From contig NZ_BMZI01000001.1 of assembly GCF_014652715.1 (NCBI RefSeq), positions 19,842 through 83,841 of the forward strand: 64,000 nucleotides of DNA. Reading direction: 5' to 3'. A program made the translations under genes and the position numbers. This stretch comes from Salinicola rhizosphaerae. GTDB taxonomy: Bacteria > Pseudomonadota > Gammaproteobacteria > Pseudomonadales > Halomonadaceae. Shown here in pieces: positions 17,243 to 28,086 of the stretch (positions are counted from its first letter, which is position 1; each line of letters starts with the position of its first letter). The notes under the pieces are model-generated. The model made no database searches and had not been told where the DNA came from. It saw nothing but the letters and a program-made list of their open reading frames with translations.

Positions 17243-17557
17243 ATGGCTCTGACATTGCCGCTCATTGAGCAGATCAAGCAAAGGCGTAAAGCGCTCAAGC
17301 TAACGCAGCAGGATATGCAGTTCCGGATTGGCATGACCCGCCAGCAATATCAGCGGCTGGAAAGCGCGGGCAATCCCCGCTTGAGTACCTTGATGCTCGT
17401 AGCGGAGGGTGTGAACGCCGAACTCATGCTGATACCGCGAGAAAAATGCGATGCCATTCGCGAGCTGTTGACGGCCTCGGGTCCGGGGATCGAGCCACCC
17501 TCTGCGGACGAAGACCCCTGGCGTGGTCTGCTTGGGGATGGCGGCGATGAAAAGTGA
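17243..17557 (+). CDS. hipB: HipB-like antitoxin / XRE transcriptional regulator
   Basis: 104 residues from ATG 17243; a longer frame from 17180 has no supporting start region. A helix-turn-helix of the Cro/cI type spans about residues 8-60 (IKQRRKALKLTQQDMQFRIG, then TRQQYQRLE and LSTLMLVAEG). The Asp/Pro-rich tail (PSADEDPWRGLLG) could contact the toxin. It overlaps the start of hipA by 11 bases, the classic antitoxin-first operon. By homology it should bind its own promoter and neutralise the kinase. Confidence 0.85.
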   Translation: MALTLPLIEQIKQRRKALKLTQQDMQFRIGMTRQQYQRLESAGNPRLSTLMLVAEGVNAELMLIPREKCDAIRELLTASGPGIEPPSADEDPWRGLLGDGGDEK

Positions 17558-18818
17558 GCCGGTCTCCGTACTGCGGCTGCATCTCGCTGGCAGGCCCTTC
17601 GGGCACCTGGCAGGATACCGGGGCGGACGCAACGTGCTGGTGTTCGACGAGTCGTGGCGGAGCGATCCTGACCGCGAGACGTTGACGCTGACGGCGGGTG
17701 CCGGTTTTCCTCGCGCCGAGGCGGTGTTGGCCAAGCCATGGATGCGTCAACAGCGATTGCACCCCTGGCTCTCCAATCTCCTGCCTGAGGGTGCGTTGAG
17801 AGATTGGCTAGCTCAGTCGTTGAAAGTGCACCCGGATAACGAGTTTCCGCTTCTGGCTCAGTTGGGGGGTGACTTGCCGGGCGCGGTGATGGCCGAACCG
17901 ATGCTTCCGGAAGACGTGCCTGCGCATGTTCTCGATTATCGCACCAGCATCGTACCGATCGTGAATGCATCGAGAACCGGGGCCGGTTTCTCGTTGGCGG
18001 GTGTTCAAATGAAGTTCTCGGTCCGCGAGCGGGAAGGCCGCTTCCATTTTGGTCACGCCAATGAGCTCGGCGACTGGATCGTTAAAACACCTTCGACACG
18101 CCATCGCGGCGTACCGGCCAATGAATACGCTACGATGCGCTTGGCGCAAGCGGCGGGCATCGAGATTCCCGAAATTCGCCTGATTCCGCTATCGCAGCTG
18201 GATGCCGTGCCTGACATTGCGCTGCCCGATGCCTCTCTATTCGATGAGCAGCAGGTCTATGCGATCAAGCGTTACGATCGAGCCGATGGCCGCAGAATTC
18301 ATGTCGAAGATATGGCTCAGGTGCTGTTCTGCTATCCCCAGCAGAAATACGAGCAAGCCAATTACGAGCAGTTGGGGCGAATATTGCGAGGTTACGCCAA
18401 GGACGGATTGAGCGCCGTGCAGGCGTTAGCCTGTCGGCTGCTGGTCAATATCCTGTTGGGCAACGGTGATGCGCACTTGAAGAACTGGAGCCTGATCTAT
18501 CGAGATGGTCGGGCGCCCGAGCTGTCACCCGCCTACGATATCTTGTTTACACAAGCCTGGTTGCGAGATGAGCAGGAAATCGCGCTCAACCTGAATGGCA
18601 GCAAACGTTGGTACGAACTTGGCTGGCAGGATTTTCAGGGTTGGAGCCAGGCGGTGGGAACGCCGTGGCCAGCGGTGCGCGCGGCACTGGAGGCCACGAT
18701 GGAACGGGCGCGAGATCGCTGGCCGCGGCTGCTGGCAGAAAGCCCCATGCTGGATACGCACCAGCGATTTCTGCGTGAGCATTGGGCTCGGCTTTCGCCG
18801 GAGTGGCGTATCGAATAA
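17547..18818 (+). CDS. hipA: HipA-like serine/threonine kinase toxin
   Basis: 423 residues from ATG 17547 (a second ATG lies at 17538). The HipA N-terminal couple domain (LHLAGRPFGHLAGYRGGRNVL...) is followed by the kinase core. SLAGVQMKFS starts at Ser149, the place of the autophosphorylated Ser150 of E. coli HipA. NGDAHLKN carries Asp308 and AYDILFT carries Asp331, matching the catalytic Asp309 and the metal-binding Asp332. All key residues are therefore present. E. coli HipA phosphorylates glutamyl-tRNA synthetase and causes persistence. The target here may differ. It forms an operon with hipB. Confidence 0.9.
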   Translation: MKSEPVSVLRLHLAGRPFGHLAGYRGGRNVLVFDESWRSDPDRETLTLTAGAGFPRAEAVLAKPWMRQQRLHPWLSNLLPEGALRDWLAQSLKVHPDNEFPLLAQLGGDLPGAVMAEPMLPEDVPAHVLDYRTSIVPIVNASRTGAGFSLAGVQMKFSVREREGRFHFGHANELGDWIVKTPSTRHRGVPANEYATMRLAQAAGIEIPEIRLIPLSQLDAVPDIALPDASLFDEQQVYAIKRYDRADGRRIHVEDMAQVLFCYPQQKYEQANYEQLGRILRGYAKDGLSAVQALACRLLVNILLGNGDAHLKNWSLIYRDGRAPELSPAYDILFTQAWLRDEQEIALNLNGSKRWYELGWQDFQGWSQAVGTPWPAVRAALEATMERARDRWPRLLAESPMLDTHQRFLREHWARLSPEWRIE

Positions 18819-18974
18819 GGCGGCCTGCATCCCGCCGCTCGCGAGCCATTGCCGATGCCGCGAGAAACGGCACAGCGTGATATCGTGTCGCGCTTTGCGT
18901 TTTCGGTCGGTGATGCTCAAGCTCCCCGTGTGAATCGGAAAGCCGCGAGCGAAGGATCGGCCTGAGCGGATGAA

Positions 18975-20105
18975 ATGTCTGAACGAACGACAAGCCCTGT
19001 GAATCGAGAGCCACGAGTGAATCAAGAGACCCGCGTGAATCGCCCCTGCGAATGGCTGCTGTATTGTCGAGCCGGCTTCGAGGCCGATCTGGCGGCGGAG
19101 ATCGCTGACCGCGCCGCGTTGATTGGCGAAGAGGGCGAGGTGGCGGCGGCGGCGCCGAACAGCGGCTTCGTGCGCTGGCGCACGGCAGATGACGAACCCG
19201 CCAACGCCATTCATCGTGCGCTTCCGTTGGGCGGTCTGGTGTTCGCGCGCCAGTCGCTGGTGGCGTTCGCGCCGCTGAGCCTGGACCGGGAAGATCGTCT
19301 GTCGGCCATCGCGGCGCTGGTCGAGGCGAGCGGCTGGAGCTTCGAATCCGTCTGGCACGAGACGCCGGATACCAACGAAGGCAAGAGCCTGGGGCGTTTG
19401 GCGAAGTCGCTCAGCCGGCCGCTGGAGAGCGCGCTCAAACGCGCCGGGGCGCTGCGCCGCAAGGCGGGCGGGCGGCGCCTGCATCTCTATTGGCTGGCCG
19501 GCGATGAAGTGCAGGTCGGTATCAGCTTTCCCGGCAATCGCAGCGAGCATCCGGGGGGCGTGCTGCGGCTGCGCCACCCTCACGATGCGCCGAGCCGCTC
19601 GACGCTCAAGCTCGAGGAGGCCTGGCACACGTTCATTCCGCGTGATGCATGGCCGTTGAGACTGTCCGACGGTATGCAGGCGGTCGATCTTGGCGCGGCG
19701 CCGGGCGGCTGGACCTATCAGTTGGTGCGCAAGGGCATGTTCGTCTATGCCATCGACAACGGTCCGATGGACAAGGGGCTGATGGCGACCGGTCAGGTCG
19801 AGCACTTGAAAGAAGACGGATTCGTGTGGGAGCCGCCGTACCGGCTGGACTGGCTCGTCTGCGATATCGTCGACAAGCCGATGCGGGTGATCGATATGGT
19901 CGAGCGTTGGCTGGTCAAACGCTGGTGCCGCGAGGCCGTCTTCAATCTGAAGCTGCCGATGAAGCGGCGCTGGCAGGAGGTGAGCCGCTGTCTCGCCCGG
20001 CTGGAGCAGACGCTGGCCGCCAACGACGTCTCGGCGCACATTGCCTGTCGCCATCTCTACCATGATCGCGAAGAGGTCACCGTTCACGTCCAGCTCGATG
20101 TGTGA
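18975..20105 (+). CDS. rlmM: 23S rRNA (cytidine2498-2'-O)-methyltransferase
   Basis: 376 residues. The N-terminal THUMP-like part (CRAGFEADLAAEIADRA) and the C-terminal RrmJ-like domain with the SAM loop DLGAAPGGWTYQL (from Asp238), DNGPMDKG and FNLKLPMKRRW are those of RlmM. It methylates C2498 in the peptidyl transferase centre of 23S rRNA. The first ~24 residues (short repeats VNREPR, VNQETR, VNRPCE) exceed the usual N-terminus, so the GTG at 19035 is a possible true start. The 156 bases before it carry no gene. Confidence 0.93.
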   Translation: MSERTTSPVNREPRVNQETRVNRPCEWLLYCRAGFEADLAAEIADRAALIGEEGEVAAAAPNSGFVRWRTADDEPANAIHRALPLGGLVFARQSLVAFAPLSLDREDRLSAIAALVEASGWSFESVWHETPDTNEGKSLGRLAKSLSRPLESALKRAGALRRKAGGRRLHLYWLAGDEVQVGISFPGNRSEHPGGVLRLRHPHDAPSRSTLKLEEAWHTFIPRDAWPLRLSDGMQAVDLGAAPGGWTYQLVRKGMFVYAIDNGPMDKGLMATGQVEHLKEDGFVWEPPYRLDWLVCDIVDKPMRVIDMVERWLVKRWCREAVFNLKLPMKRRWQEVSRCLARLEQTLAANDVSAHIACRHLYHDREEVTVHVQLDV

Positions 20106-20136
20106 TCGGCGGCTGAGCGTGGCGCCGGCCAGCATG

Positions 20137-20199
20137 AGCGAAGCGCTGGACAGCTTAAGCGAAGCGCTGGAAAGCTTAAGCGCAGCGCTGGACGGCACG
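20137..20199. repeat. Three-copy 21-bp tandem repeat between rlmM and tusA
   Basis: AGCGAAGCGCTGGACAGCTTA is repeated at 20137, 20158 and 20179 with a few changes (GGAAAG, CGCAGC, GGACGGC). Each unit contains the partial palindrome AGCGCT. It lies just after the rlmM stop and before the tusA leader. No terminator shape or protein frame explains it. Confidence 0.85.
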
Positions 20200-20257
20200 T
20201 ACGCGCGGTGAGAAGAATGGAATAGACCACAGTGAATGACGGACAGGGAGGCAACCC

Positions 20258-20500
20258 ATGAGCAACGACAATCACGCGACGGCAACGCTGGATACGCGCG
20301 GGCTCTACTGCCCGGAACCGATCATGATGATGCACAACAAGGTGCGGGACATGGCGGCGGGCGAGACGCTCGAAGTAGTCGCCACCGACCCGGCGACGAC
20401 GCGAGACATTCCCAAGTTCTGTAGCTTCCTGGGCCATGAGCTGATCGACCAGACCCAGGAAGGGGATGAGTATGTCTACCTGATCAGGCTCGGCGCCTGA
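20258..20500 (+). CDS. tusA: Sulfur carrier protein TusA
   Basis: 80 residues, with GGGAGG upstream. The TusA signature RGLYCPEPIMM contains the persulfide Cys18. It passes sulfur from IscS to TusBCD/TusE for 2-thiouridine synthesis on tRNA. The conserved DPATTRDIPKFC segment is present and the length is normal. It stands as a single gene; the 175 bases after it, up to the convergent neighbour, show nothing recognisable. Confidence 0.94.
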   Translation: MSNDNHATATLDTRGLYCPEPIMMMHNKVRDMAAGETLEVVATDPATTRDIPKFCSFLGHELIDQTQEGDEYVYLIRLGA

Positions 20501-20675
20501 GACCCCGGTCACGATCTGCTGCGCGTCGGCTGTGCTGCGTTAAAAACAGGCTCGGACTGCTCATTTACAATCTGTAAACTGGTGCGCTAGTCCGATCCCG
20601 TCCTCGCCTGTGTTTGCCTTGCCCAGACCTAGCTCGCTAGATCGTGAGTATGTTGTAGAGCTCAGTGATTATCGC

Positions 20676-21374
20676 TCACTCGTTGTCCGGCATGACCATC
20701 AGCGCCAGCGCTTCGAGCGTCTCCGGGTCTTCGTTGCGGATGCGGTTGGCGATGTTGCGCTGGAAGAAATAGAGCGTCTGGTGGCGGCTGCGGCCCGGAT
20801 AGAGGCAGTCGTCGCCGGCCAGCACGGGTAGCGACTCGACCCGCTTGTCGTCGACCAGCATGGCGTCGATCTCGCCGTTGCTGTAAAGGTGCCAGGCGTA
20901 GATCTGCTTGAGCTGCCACGGGCGCCCGTCGTCATCCATGCACAGTGCGTGGGTGCCCTGGGTTTCCGGTAACTGCTGGGTCAGCGAGATGTCGTTGGTC
21001 TCTTCGTAGTCGAAGTAGGCCGCGGCGTGTTCGAGCTCGGCGGCCTTGTGATCGGGGGCGTCGTGAAAGATCTCGTGGGTTTCAGGATCGCGGTAGCCGA
21101 CGAAGTGGCCATGTTCCGGATCGTCGAGTTCGTGGCAGGGCGCCAGCGAGGCCATCCAGGGCACCAGACCGACGACTTCGTTGTCCTCCCGCAGGCCCCA
21201 CGCCAGCAGCGGCATGCCGTAGAGCGTGTCGGGGTCGGAGGCGAGATAGTAGAGCATCTCCAGCCCGTCGAGTTCGGGGGAGAGGCGCACCAGGCGTTTT
21301 CTGGCCCTCAGCCGATGCCTCATGGTCTCCAGATCGATGATCTGCGCGGAGCGAGGGGAAAGTGGGATACCCAT
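20676..21374 (-). CDS. Conserved hypothetical protein, acidic
   Basis: 232 residues from the ATG at 21374, which has GGAGGG upstream; the frame stays open to 21413. The N-terminus reads MGIPLSPRSAQIIDLETMRHRL. The protein is soluble, without signal peptide or membrane helix. Notable segments are LDGLEMLYYLASDPDTLYGMPL, a central acidic part with several His (HGHFVGYRDPETHEIFHDAPDHKAAE) and a C-terminal TLYFFQRNIANRIRNEDPETLEALAL. No family was recognised. Convergent with tusA. Likely lineage-specific. Confidence 0.75.
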   Translation of the reverse strand: MGIPLSPRSAQIIDLETMRHRLRARKRLVRLSPELDGLEMLYYLASDPDTLYGMPLLAWGLREDNEVVGLVPWMASLAPCHELDDPEHGHFVGYRDPETHEIFHDAPDHKAAELEHAAAYFDYEETNDISLTQQLPETQGTHALCMDDDGRPWQLKQIYAWHLYSNGEIDAMLVDDKRVESLPVLAGDDCLYPGRSRHQTLYFFQRNIANRIRNEDPETLEALALMVMPDNE

Positions 21375-21580
21375 GGCTACCCTCCAGGTCGGCGTTACGT
21401 CAGCTTGAGCCACTGTCTTGCAAGGCCAGTATTAGCACAGCCGGGAATCCGCTGTTAAGCCCTTGTCGCCCGTCGAAGACGAATATCTTCGATCCCTCCT
21501 TGCCTTGCGTGATCCGGCCGGTACCGACAGGCGTCTCGCTGCCGCCTGCGGCGTGTGTTGCACCCGGCGGCACTCTTGCC

Positions 21581-23044
21581 TCAGCTGGCGGCGTCCGTGC
21601 CCTGTGTGCCGGCCTGGCGGGCTCGGCGGACGTTTCTTTCACCCCGAACATGAAGACGCCACCCGAGAAGCCCCGCGGCGCAGGTGAGTCCGGCATTGAG
21701 CCCGATCCAGTAGCCGTAGATGCCGAGGGCGTCGAACAGCCCGTCAAGGCCGCGCCCGAGGCAGTGACCCACGCCGAGCCCGACGAGCCAGTAAGAGATC
21801 AGCGTGATGCCCATGACCACGCGGGTGTCCTTGTAGCCGCGCAGGGCGCCGGCAAGATTGACCTGCAGCGAGTCGGAAATCTGGAACAGCATGGCGAGCA
21901 GAATCAGCGAAAGGGCCAGCGAACGGACCGCATCGTTGCCGGTGTAGACCGAAACGATAGGCCCGGCGAGCAGCCAGATCGCGAGGCTGTTGAAGATCGC
22001 CAGCAGCAGGCCGATGCCGACCCCGTTCCAGGCCACGAAGCGTGCCTCCACCGGGTCGCCGGCGCCGAGCCGGTTGCTGACCCGCACCGTCAGCGCCATG
22101 CTCAGCGAGAGCGGCAGCATGAACAGGATCGAGGTGACGTTGAGCGCGATCTGGTGCGCTGCGACGGTGACCTCGCCGAGATAGGCCACGAGCAGCGTGA
22201 TGACGGTGAACAGCGTCACCTCGAAGAAGATCGCCAGGCCGATCGGCAGGCCGATATAGAGCAGCTCGCCGATCTCTCGCCAGTGCGGCGGCGTTGGCCG
22301 CTGCCACAGTGTCACCGGCGCGTAGGCGCGGCTGCGCCGGGTGTAGAGCGCCATACCGAGACACATCGCCCACATCGAGATCGCGGTGGCGATGCCGCAG
22401 CCGAGTGCGCCGAGCGCCGGGAGCGATTGCAGGGCCGAGGGCAGACTATCCCCGAACAGCGCGACCAGCCCGGGCCCGCCGTAGATCAGCACGTAGTTGC
22501 TGGGAATGTTGAAGCCGAGGCCTAAAAGGCTCATCCAGAGCGAGGGGCGGGTGTGGTGCATGCCATCGGAAAAGCCTCGCAGCGCCTGGTAGAACGCGAC
22601 CGCGGGAATGCCGAAGGCCACGGCGCCGAGATAGTCGAGCGCGAGCGCGGCGACGTCGTCGGGAATCTCCATCCACGTGAATACCGCGCGGGAGCCGACG
22701 CTCAGCAGCAGGGCGCTGGCGAGACCGAAGACCAGCGCCACCCACAGTGCCTGATGCACCTTGCCCGGAACCTGGTCGTGCCGCCCGGCGCCCACCCGAT
22801 GCGCGACGAGCGGGGTGATGCCCATCAGCGTGCCGGTCATCAGCAGCATCAGCGGTACCCAGAGACTGGCGCCGACGGAGACGGCGGCAAGATCCGTTGC
22901 GCTGGCGCGGCCGGACATGATCACGTCCGCCGCGCTCATGCCGGACTGCGCGAGCTGCGCGCCGCAGATGGGCAGCGTCAGGCGCAGCAGACTCGCCGTT
23001 TCACGCCGACAGCGGGGCAACCAGTGAGAGAAGGACGGTGGCAA
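21581..23044 (-). CDS. MATE-family multidrug efflux transporter
   Basis: 487 residues from the TTG at 23044, which has a perfect AAGGAG six bases upstream; the frame is open to 23176 but lacks start signals there. About twelve transmembrane segments lie in two halves. The family pattern is seen in PICGAQLAQSGMSAADVIMSG, TPLVAHRVGAGRHDQV and, in the second half, VRVSNRLGAGDPVEARF. It is of the NorM/DinF superfamily, an Na+- or H+-coupled exporter in the inner membrane. Divergent from epmC with ~150 bases between start codons. Confidence 0.9.
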   Translation of the reverse strand: MPPSFSHWLPRCRRETASLLRLTLPICGAQLAQSGMSAADVIMSGRASATDLAAVSVGASLWVPLMLLMTGTLMGITPLVAHRVGAGRHDQVPGKVHQALWVALVFGLASALLLSVGSRAVFTWMEIPDDVAALALDYLGAVAFGIPAVAFYQALRGFSDGMHHTRPSLWMSLLGLGFNIPSNYVLIYGGPGLVALFGDSLPSALQSLPALGALGCGIATAISMWAMCLGMALYTRRSRAYAPVTLWQRPTPPHWREIGELLYIGLPIGLAIFFEVTLFTVITLLVAYLGEVTVAAHQIALNVTSILFMLPLSLSMALTVRVSNRLGAGDPVEARFVAWNGVGIGLLLAIFNSLAIWLLAGPIVSVYTGNDAVRSLALSLILLAMLFQISDSLQVNLAGALRGYKDTRVVMGITLISYWLVGLGVGHCLGRGLDGLFDALGIYGYWIGLNAGLTCAAGLLGWRLHVRGERNVRRARQAGTQGTDAAS

Positions 23045-23195
23045 GCAGGGCTCCTTGACCGCGTGGACAGGATATCGAACAGCGCAGGCCGGCGAGTGTA
23101 TCAGGCTCGCTGGATGCTGGCTCGGCGCCCGGGATGAGACTTGCGTATACTGCGGCCGACCCGATATGACGGGCACCCGTAGGCAAGGAGATTCG

Positions 23196-23753
23196 ATGGC
23201 CCACGATATCGACGACCTGATGACGCTGTTCGACGGCGTCTTCGCCGAACCTTTCCGGACACGGCTGGTGCGCGGTGAAGACGAGCCGATCTATCTGCCG
23301 GCGGACGAGACCTCGCCGCACCATCGCATCGTCTTCGCGCATGGCTTCTTCGCCAGCGCGCTGCATGAAGTGAGCCACTGGTGCATTGCCGGTGCGGCGC
23401 GACGAGAGCTCGAAGACTACGGCTACTGGTATGAACCGGATGGCCGCGATGGCCTGCGCCAGGCGGAATTCGAGCGGGTCGAGGTGGCGCCTCAGGCACT
23501 GGAAAGTCTTTTCAGCGAAGCGTGCGGCAAGCCGTTCCAGGTCAGCGTGGACAATCTCGACGGCGTCGCGGTGGATCGCCACGCCTTTGCCGCCAAGGTC
23601 GCGGCGCGGGCGGCGCGCTACCGAAGCGAGACGCCACCGCGCCGGGCAGCGGCATTCATCGCTACGCTTTCGGCGTTCTATGGAGAGGGAGCGAGTCGAG
23701 AGGCGGCGATTGCGCGCGGGCGCGAGTGCCTCGCAGAGCCCGTCGCGCTCTGA
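23196..23753 (+). CDS. epmC: Elongation factor P hydroxylase (EpmC/YfcM)
   Basis: 185 residues from ATG 23196, with AAGGAG upstream (23184-23189). Features are the N-terminal LFDGVFAEPF..., the metal-site segment HEVSHW (His57, Glu58, His61), EDYGYWYEPDGRD and QAEFERVEVAPQALE, all typical of EpmC. It hydroxylates the modified Lys of EF-P after EpmA/EpmB, the last step of that pathway. epmA, epmB and efp are not in the window. The upstream open frame (from 23055) overlaps the MATE start and is not coding. Confidence 0.92.
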   Translation: MAHDIDDLMTLFDGVFAEPFRTRLVRGEDEPIYLPADETSPHHRIVFAHGFFASALHEVSHWCIAGAARRELEDYGYWYEPDGRDGLRQAEFERVEVAPQALESLFSEACGKPFQVSVDNLDGVAVDRHAFAAKVAARAARYRSETPPRRAAAFIATLSAFYGEGASREAAIARGRECLAEPVAL

Positions 23754-23801
23754 TCTCTCACCGGCATCGACGCTTTCCCGCTGGCGCTCGCTGGCGGAGC
23801 G

Positions 23802-24284
23802 TCATTCGCCCCCGTCGGTCAGGCGCTGATGCAGATAGAGCATCACCTGCACTTCATGCTCCGGTCGCAGGGGCTCCAGCCCCATCTCACCGAACAGCTC
23901 GTTGCGCGCTCGCGCCCATTCGCCGGCATCGAGCGTCGGATAGAGCCGGTCTGCTGGCGCCAGCTCGACGAACGGGTCGACGCCGAAATCGTTGAACAGC
24001 AACGACAGCGCCGCTTCGTCATCCTGCACGCCGGCGGTGTAGAGCGTCTCGTTGAAGTGGTCGTCCTCCAGCTCGCGCAGCACATCCAGCGGGCTGACGC
24101 CGAGGTGGCGTAGCTCGTCGAGATCGTAGCCGTTCAGCGAGAGCAACTCGTCGTTGAGCCACTCTTCATCGGGCTGGATCAGCGTGTGCTTGATCTGACC
24201 GTCCGGCAGCGCCCAGGCGATGGCCAGCGGCAGCGAGTTGTCTTCGCCGGTCTCGACGGCGATGAATCCGGGAAACTGTGTCAT
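23802..24284 (-). CDS. Degenerate DEDD exonuclease-like protein, coupled to tatD
   Basis: 160 residues. The N-terminus (FIAVETGEDNSLPLAIAWALPDG, then HTLIQPDEEWLND) looks like the first strands of a DEDD 3'-5' exonuclease. The expected D-x-E is A-x-E (Ala9, Glu11), so the first metal ligand is lost. The later parts HLGVSPLDVLRELE and TAGVQDDEAALSLLFNDFGV resemble Exo II-like regions. The family assignment is by eye and weak. Its ATG overlaps the stop of tatD (ATGA), so the two are translationally coupled and probably work in the same process. Confidence 0.6.
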   Translation of the reverse strand: MTQFPGFIAVETGEDNSLPLAIAWALPDGQIKHTLIQPDEEWLNDELLSLNGYDLDELRHLGVSPLDVLRELEDDHFNETLYTAGVQDDEAALSLLFNDFGVDPFVELAPADRLYPTLDAGEWARARNELFGEMGLEPLRPEHEVQVMLYLHQRLTDGGE

Positions 24285-25180
24285 GCGCTGGCACCTCCTG
24301 TCGGCGCGCTACCGGGGCGTCCCGTATCGGGGACGTTGTCCAGGCGGAAGAAACGTCGCGCCGTTTGCGTCGTCCGCCGGGCCAGCTCGGCCTCGCTCTC
24401 GCCGCGCCAATGCGCCAGTTCCTTCACTATCCAAGGTAGCAGAGCCGGTTCGTGTCGGCGTCCCTTGAGTTTGGCCGGCAGGTTACGCGGCAGCAGGTAG
24501 GGGCAGTCGGTCTCGACCATCAGCCGGTCCGCCGGAATATCGGCGACGAATTCGCGTAGATGGTGCCCGCGACGCTCGTCGCACAGCCAGCCGGTCTGGC
24601 CGATGTGGAGATCGAGATCGAGATAGCCGTGCAGCGTCTTGCGCTCACCGGTGAAGCAGTGGACGACGGCGTCGCTCAGATGATCGCGCCACTCGCGCAG
24701 CATCTCCAGCATGCGCTTGCCGGCATCGCGCTCGTGCAGGAAAAGCGGTAGGCCGGACTCCACGGCGAGCGCCAGCTGTGCCTCGAACGCCCGCTCCTGA
24801 TCGCGCGGCGCGGAGAAGTTGCGATTGAAGTCGAGCCCGCACTCGCCGACGGCGACGACCCTCGGCTGACGCTGCAGCTCAAGCATCGCGGCTTCCATCT
24901 CGGCGTTCCATGCGCTGGCGTGATGCGGATGGACGCCGGCGGTGGCGTAGAGCGGCGCATGGCGTTCGGCCAGCGCCGCGGCGTGCCGGGCACCCTCGAG
25001 ATCGGCGCCGGTGACGATGAGCGCGGTGACGTTGGCGGCCTGGGCGCGCTCGAGCGTCGCTTCTAGATCGCGACCGAAACTTTCGTGAGTCAGGTTGGCG
25101 CCGATGTCCACCAATGGCGCCGGTGACTGGAAGCGCAGCGCCTCGGGCAGCAACGCGTTTTCTTGCGGTGTGTCGCTCAA
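24281..25180 (-). CDS. tatD: TatD-type metal-dependent deoxyribonuclease
   Basis: 299 residues from TTG 25180 with AAGGA seven bases upstream; another TTG lies at 25201. The TIM-barrel amidohydrolase motifs are DIGANLTHESF, AGVHPHHASAW, VGECGLDFNRNFS, HCFTGE and ETDCPYLLPR, closest to TatD itself rather than YcfH or YjjV. It is a 3'-5' exonuclease used in DNA repair under oxidative stress. It has a short extension at each end. Divergent from uup. Confidence 0.92.
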   Translation of the reverse strand: MSDTPQENALLPEALRFQSPAPLVDIGANLTHESFGRDLEATLERAQAANVTALIVTGADLEGARHAAALAERHAPLYATAGVHPHHASAWNAEMEAAMLELQRQPRVVAVGECGLDFNRNFSAPRDQERAFEAQLALAVESGLPLFLHERDAGKRMLEMLREWRDHLSDAVVHCFTGERKTLHGYLDLDLHIGQTGWLCDERRGHHLREFVADIPADRLMVETDCPYLLPRNLPAKLKGRRHEPALLPWIVKELAHWRGESEAELARRTTQTARRFFRLDNVPDTGRPGSAPTGGASA

Positions 25181-25329
25181 GCGGCATTCCTTGACTGGCA
25201 AAGGTGATGAGACGAAAAGGCGCCATTGTAAGGCGGAAAGCAGCCTGGTGCAGCCGGAGCGTTTCGGTGCTCAGACGCCAGCGAGTACAATGGTGTGATT
25301 GGAACGACTCACCCACGACGAGGTAACCC

Positions 25330-27264
<1,935 letters not shown>

Positions 27265-27332
27265 GGGTTAAGCGCTCACGGCGGTGACACTGTCTGCGCT
27301 CGGTCAGGTCCATCCTGATCCACCGAAAACGA

Positions 27333-27364
27333 CGAAACCGCCAACAGCGATGTTGGCGGTTTCG
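27333..27364. terminator. Bidirectional terminator between uup and the Usp gene
   Basis: CGAAACCGCCAACA pairs with TGTTGGCGGTTTCG around a GCGA loop: a 14-bp perfect stem, with A/T tracts on both sides. It serves the two convergent genes. Confidence 0.9.
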
Positions 27365-27405
27365 TTATTGGGCAAAGGAAGCAGCGTCGAGCCGACTGTC
27401 TGGCT

Positions 27406-27861
27406 TTACTCTTCGGTTTCGCCATCCTTGCCGACACGCACCGCTAGAACGTCGCACTCAGCGCCGTGCAGCACGCCGGTCGAGGTGGAGCCGAGCAAGA
27501 GCGCGAAACCGTGGCGACCGTGGGAGCCGACAACGATCAGGTCGACGTCCTTCTCCTTGGCAAAGCGCTGGATCTCGGTATCCGGCATGCCGACGACGAT
27601 GTGCTGGTCCTCGCGCGGAATGTCGTAGGGGTCGGCGATGTCGGCCAGGCGCTGCGTGGCGTGTTCGTCGAGCTGGTCCTGAATGCTGGTCAAGTCCATG
27701 GGGATGTCGCCGCCGTAGGCGAAGCCCAGCGGCTCCAGGGTATGGATGATCGAGAGCTTGGCCTGGTTGCGGCGAGAAATCGGAATGGCACGCTCCAGAA
27801 CCTTGTGCGAATCCTTGGTCAGGTCCACGGCAACCAGGACGTGGTGGTATTCGTTGCTCAT
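27406..27861 (-). CDS. Universal stress protein A family
   Basis: 151 residues from ATG 27861; an upstream ATG at 27891 would add ten residues. UspA fold: HHVLVAVDLTKDSHKVLERA at the start, THTLEPLG-type strand, and GSHGRHGFALLLGSTSTGVLHGAECDVLAVRV at the end with the G-x2-G-x9-G-S/T ATP-loop pattern. Small cytoplasmic protein induced by growth arrest and stress. The 225 bases before it hold the divergent promoters with the next gene. Confidence 0.93.
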   Translation of the reverse strand: MSNEYHHVLVAVDLTKDSHKVLERAIPISRRNQAKLSIIHTLEPLGFAYGGDIPMDLTSIQDQLDEHATQRLADIADPYDIPREDQHIVVGMPDTEIQRFAKEKDVDLIVVGSHGRHGFALLLGSTSTGVLHGAECDVLAVRVGKDGETEE

Positions 27862-28086
27862 CGGGAAGGCCCTCTGTCGAACAAGTGACATCGATAACTT
27901 TAGGCGCGCCGCGGTGAAGTCACAACGCTCCGGCTGCGGTACGCTGCCGCACGCCGATCATCCGCGATGAAGTGGCACGACGCAACGGCTGGCGGGGCGT
28001 AATATGGCGCGCTCGACTAAGACCTTGGTCGCAAACGCCGCGCCTGGAAGCGCACGCGGCATTCAATCGGGCAACCAGGATATTCG

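Noticed and set aside
18525-20285. A 586-codon open frame antisense to hipA end and rlmM
   Set aside because: No recognisable motifs; rlmM and hipA carry full catalytic motifs on the other strand.
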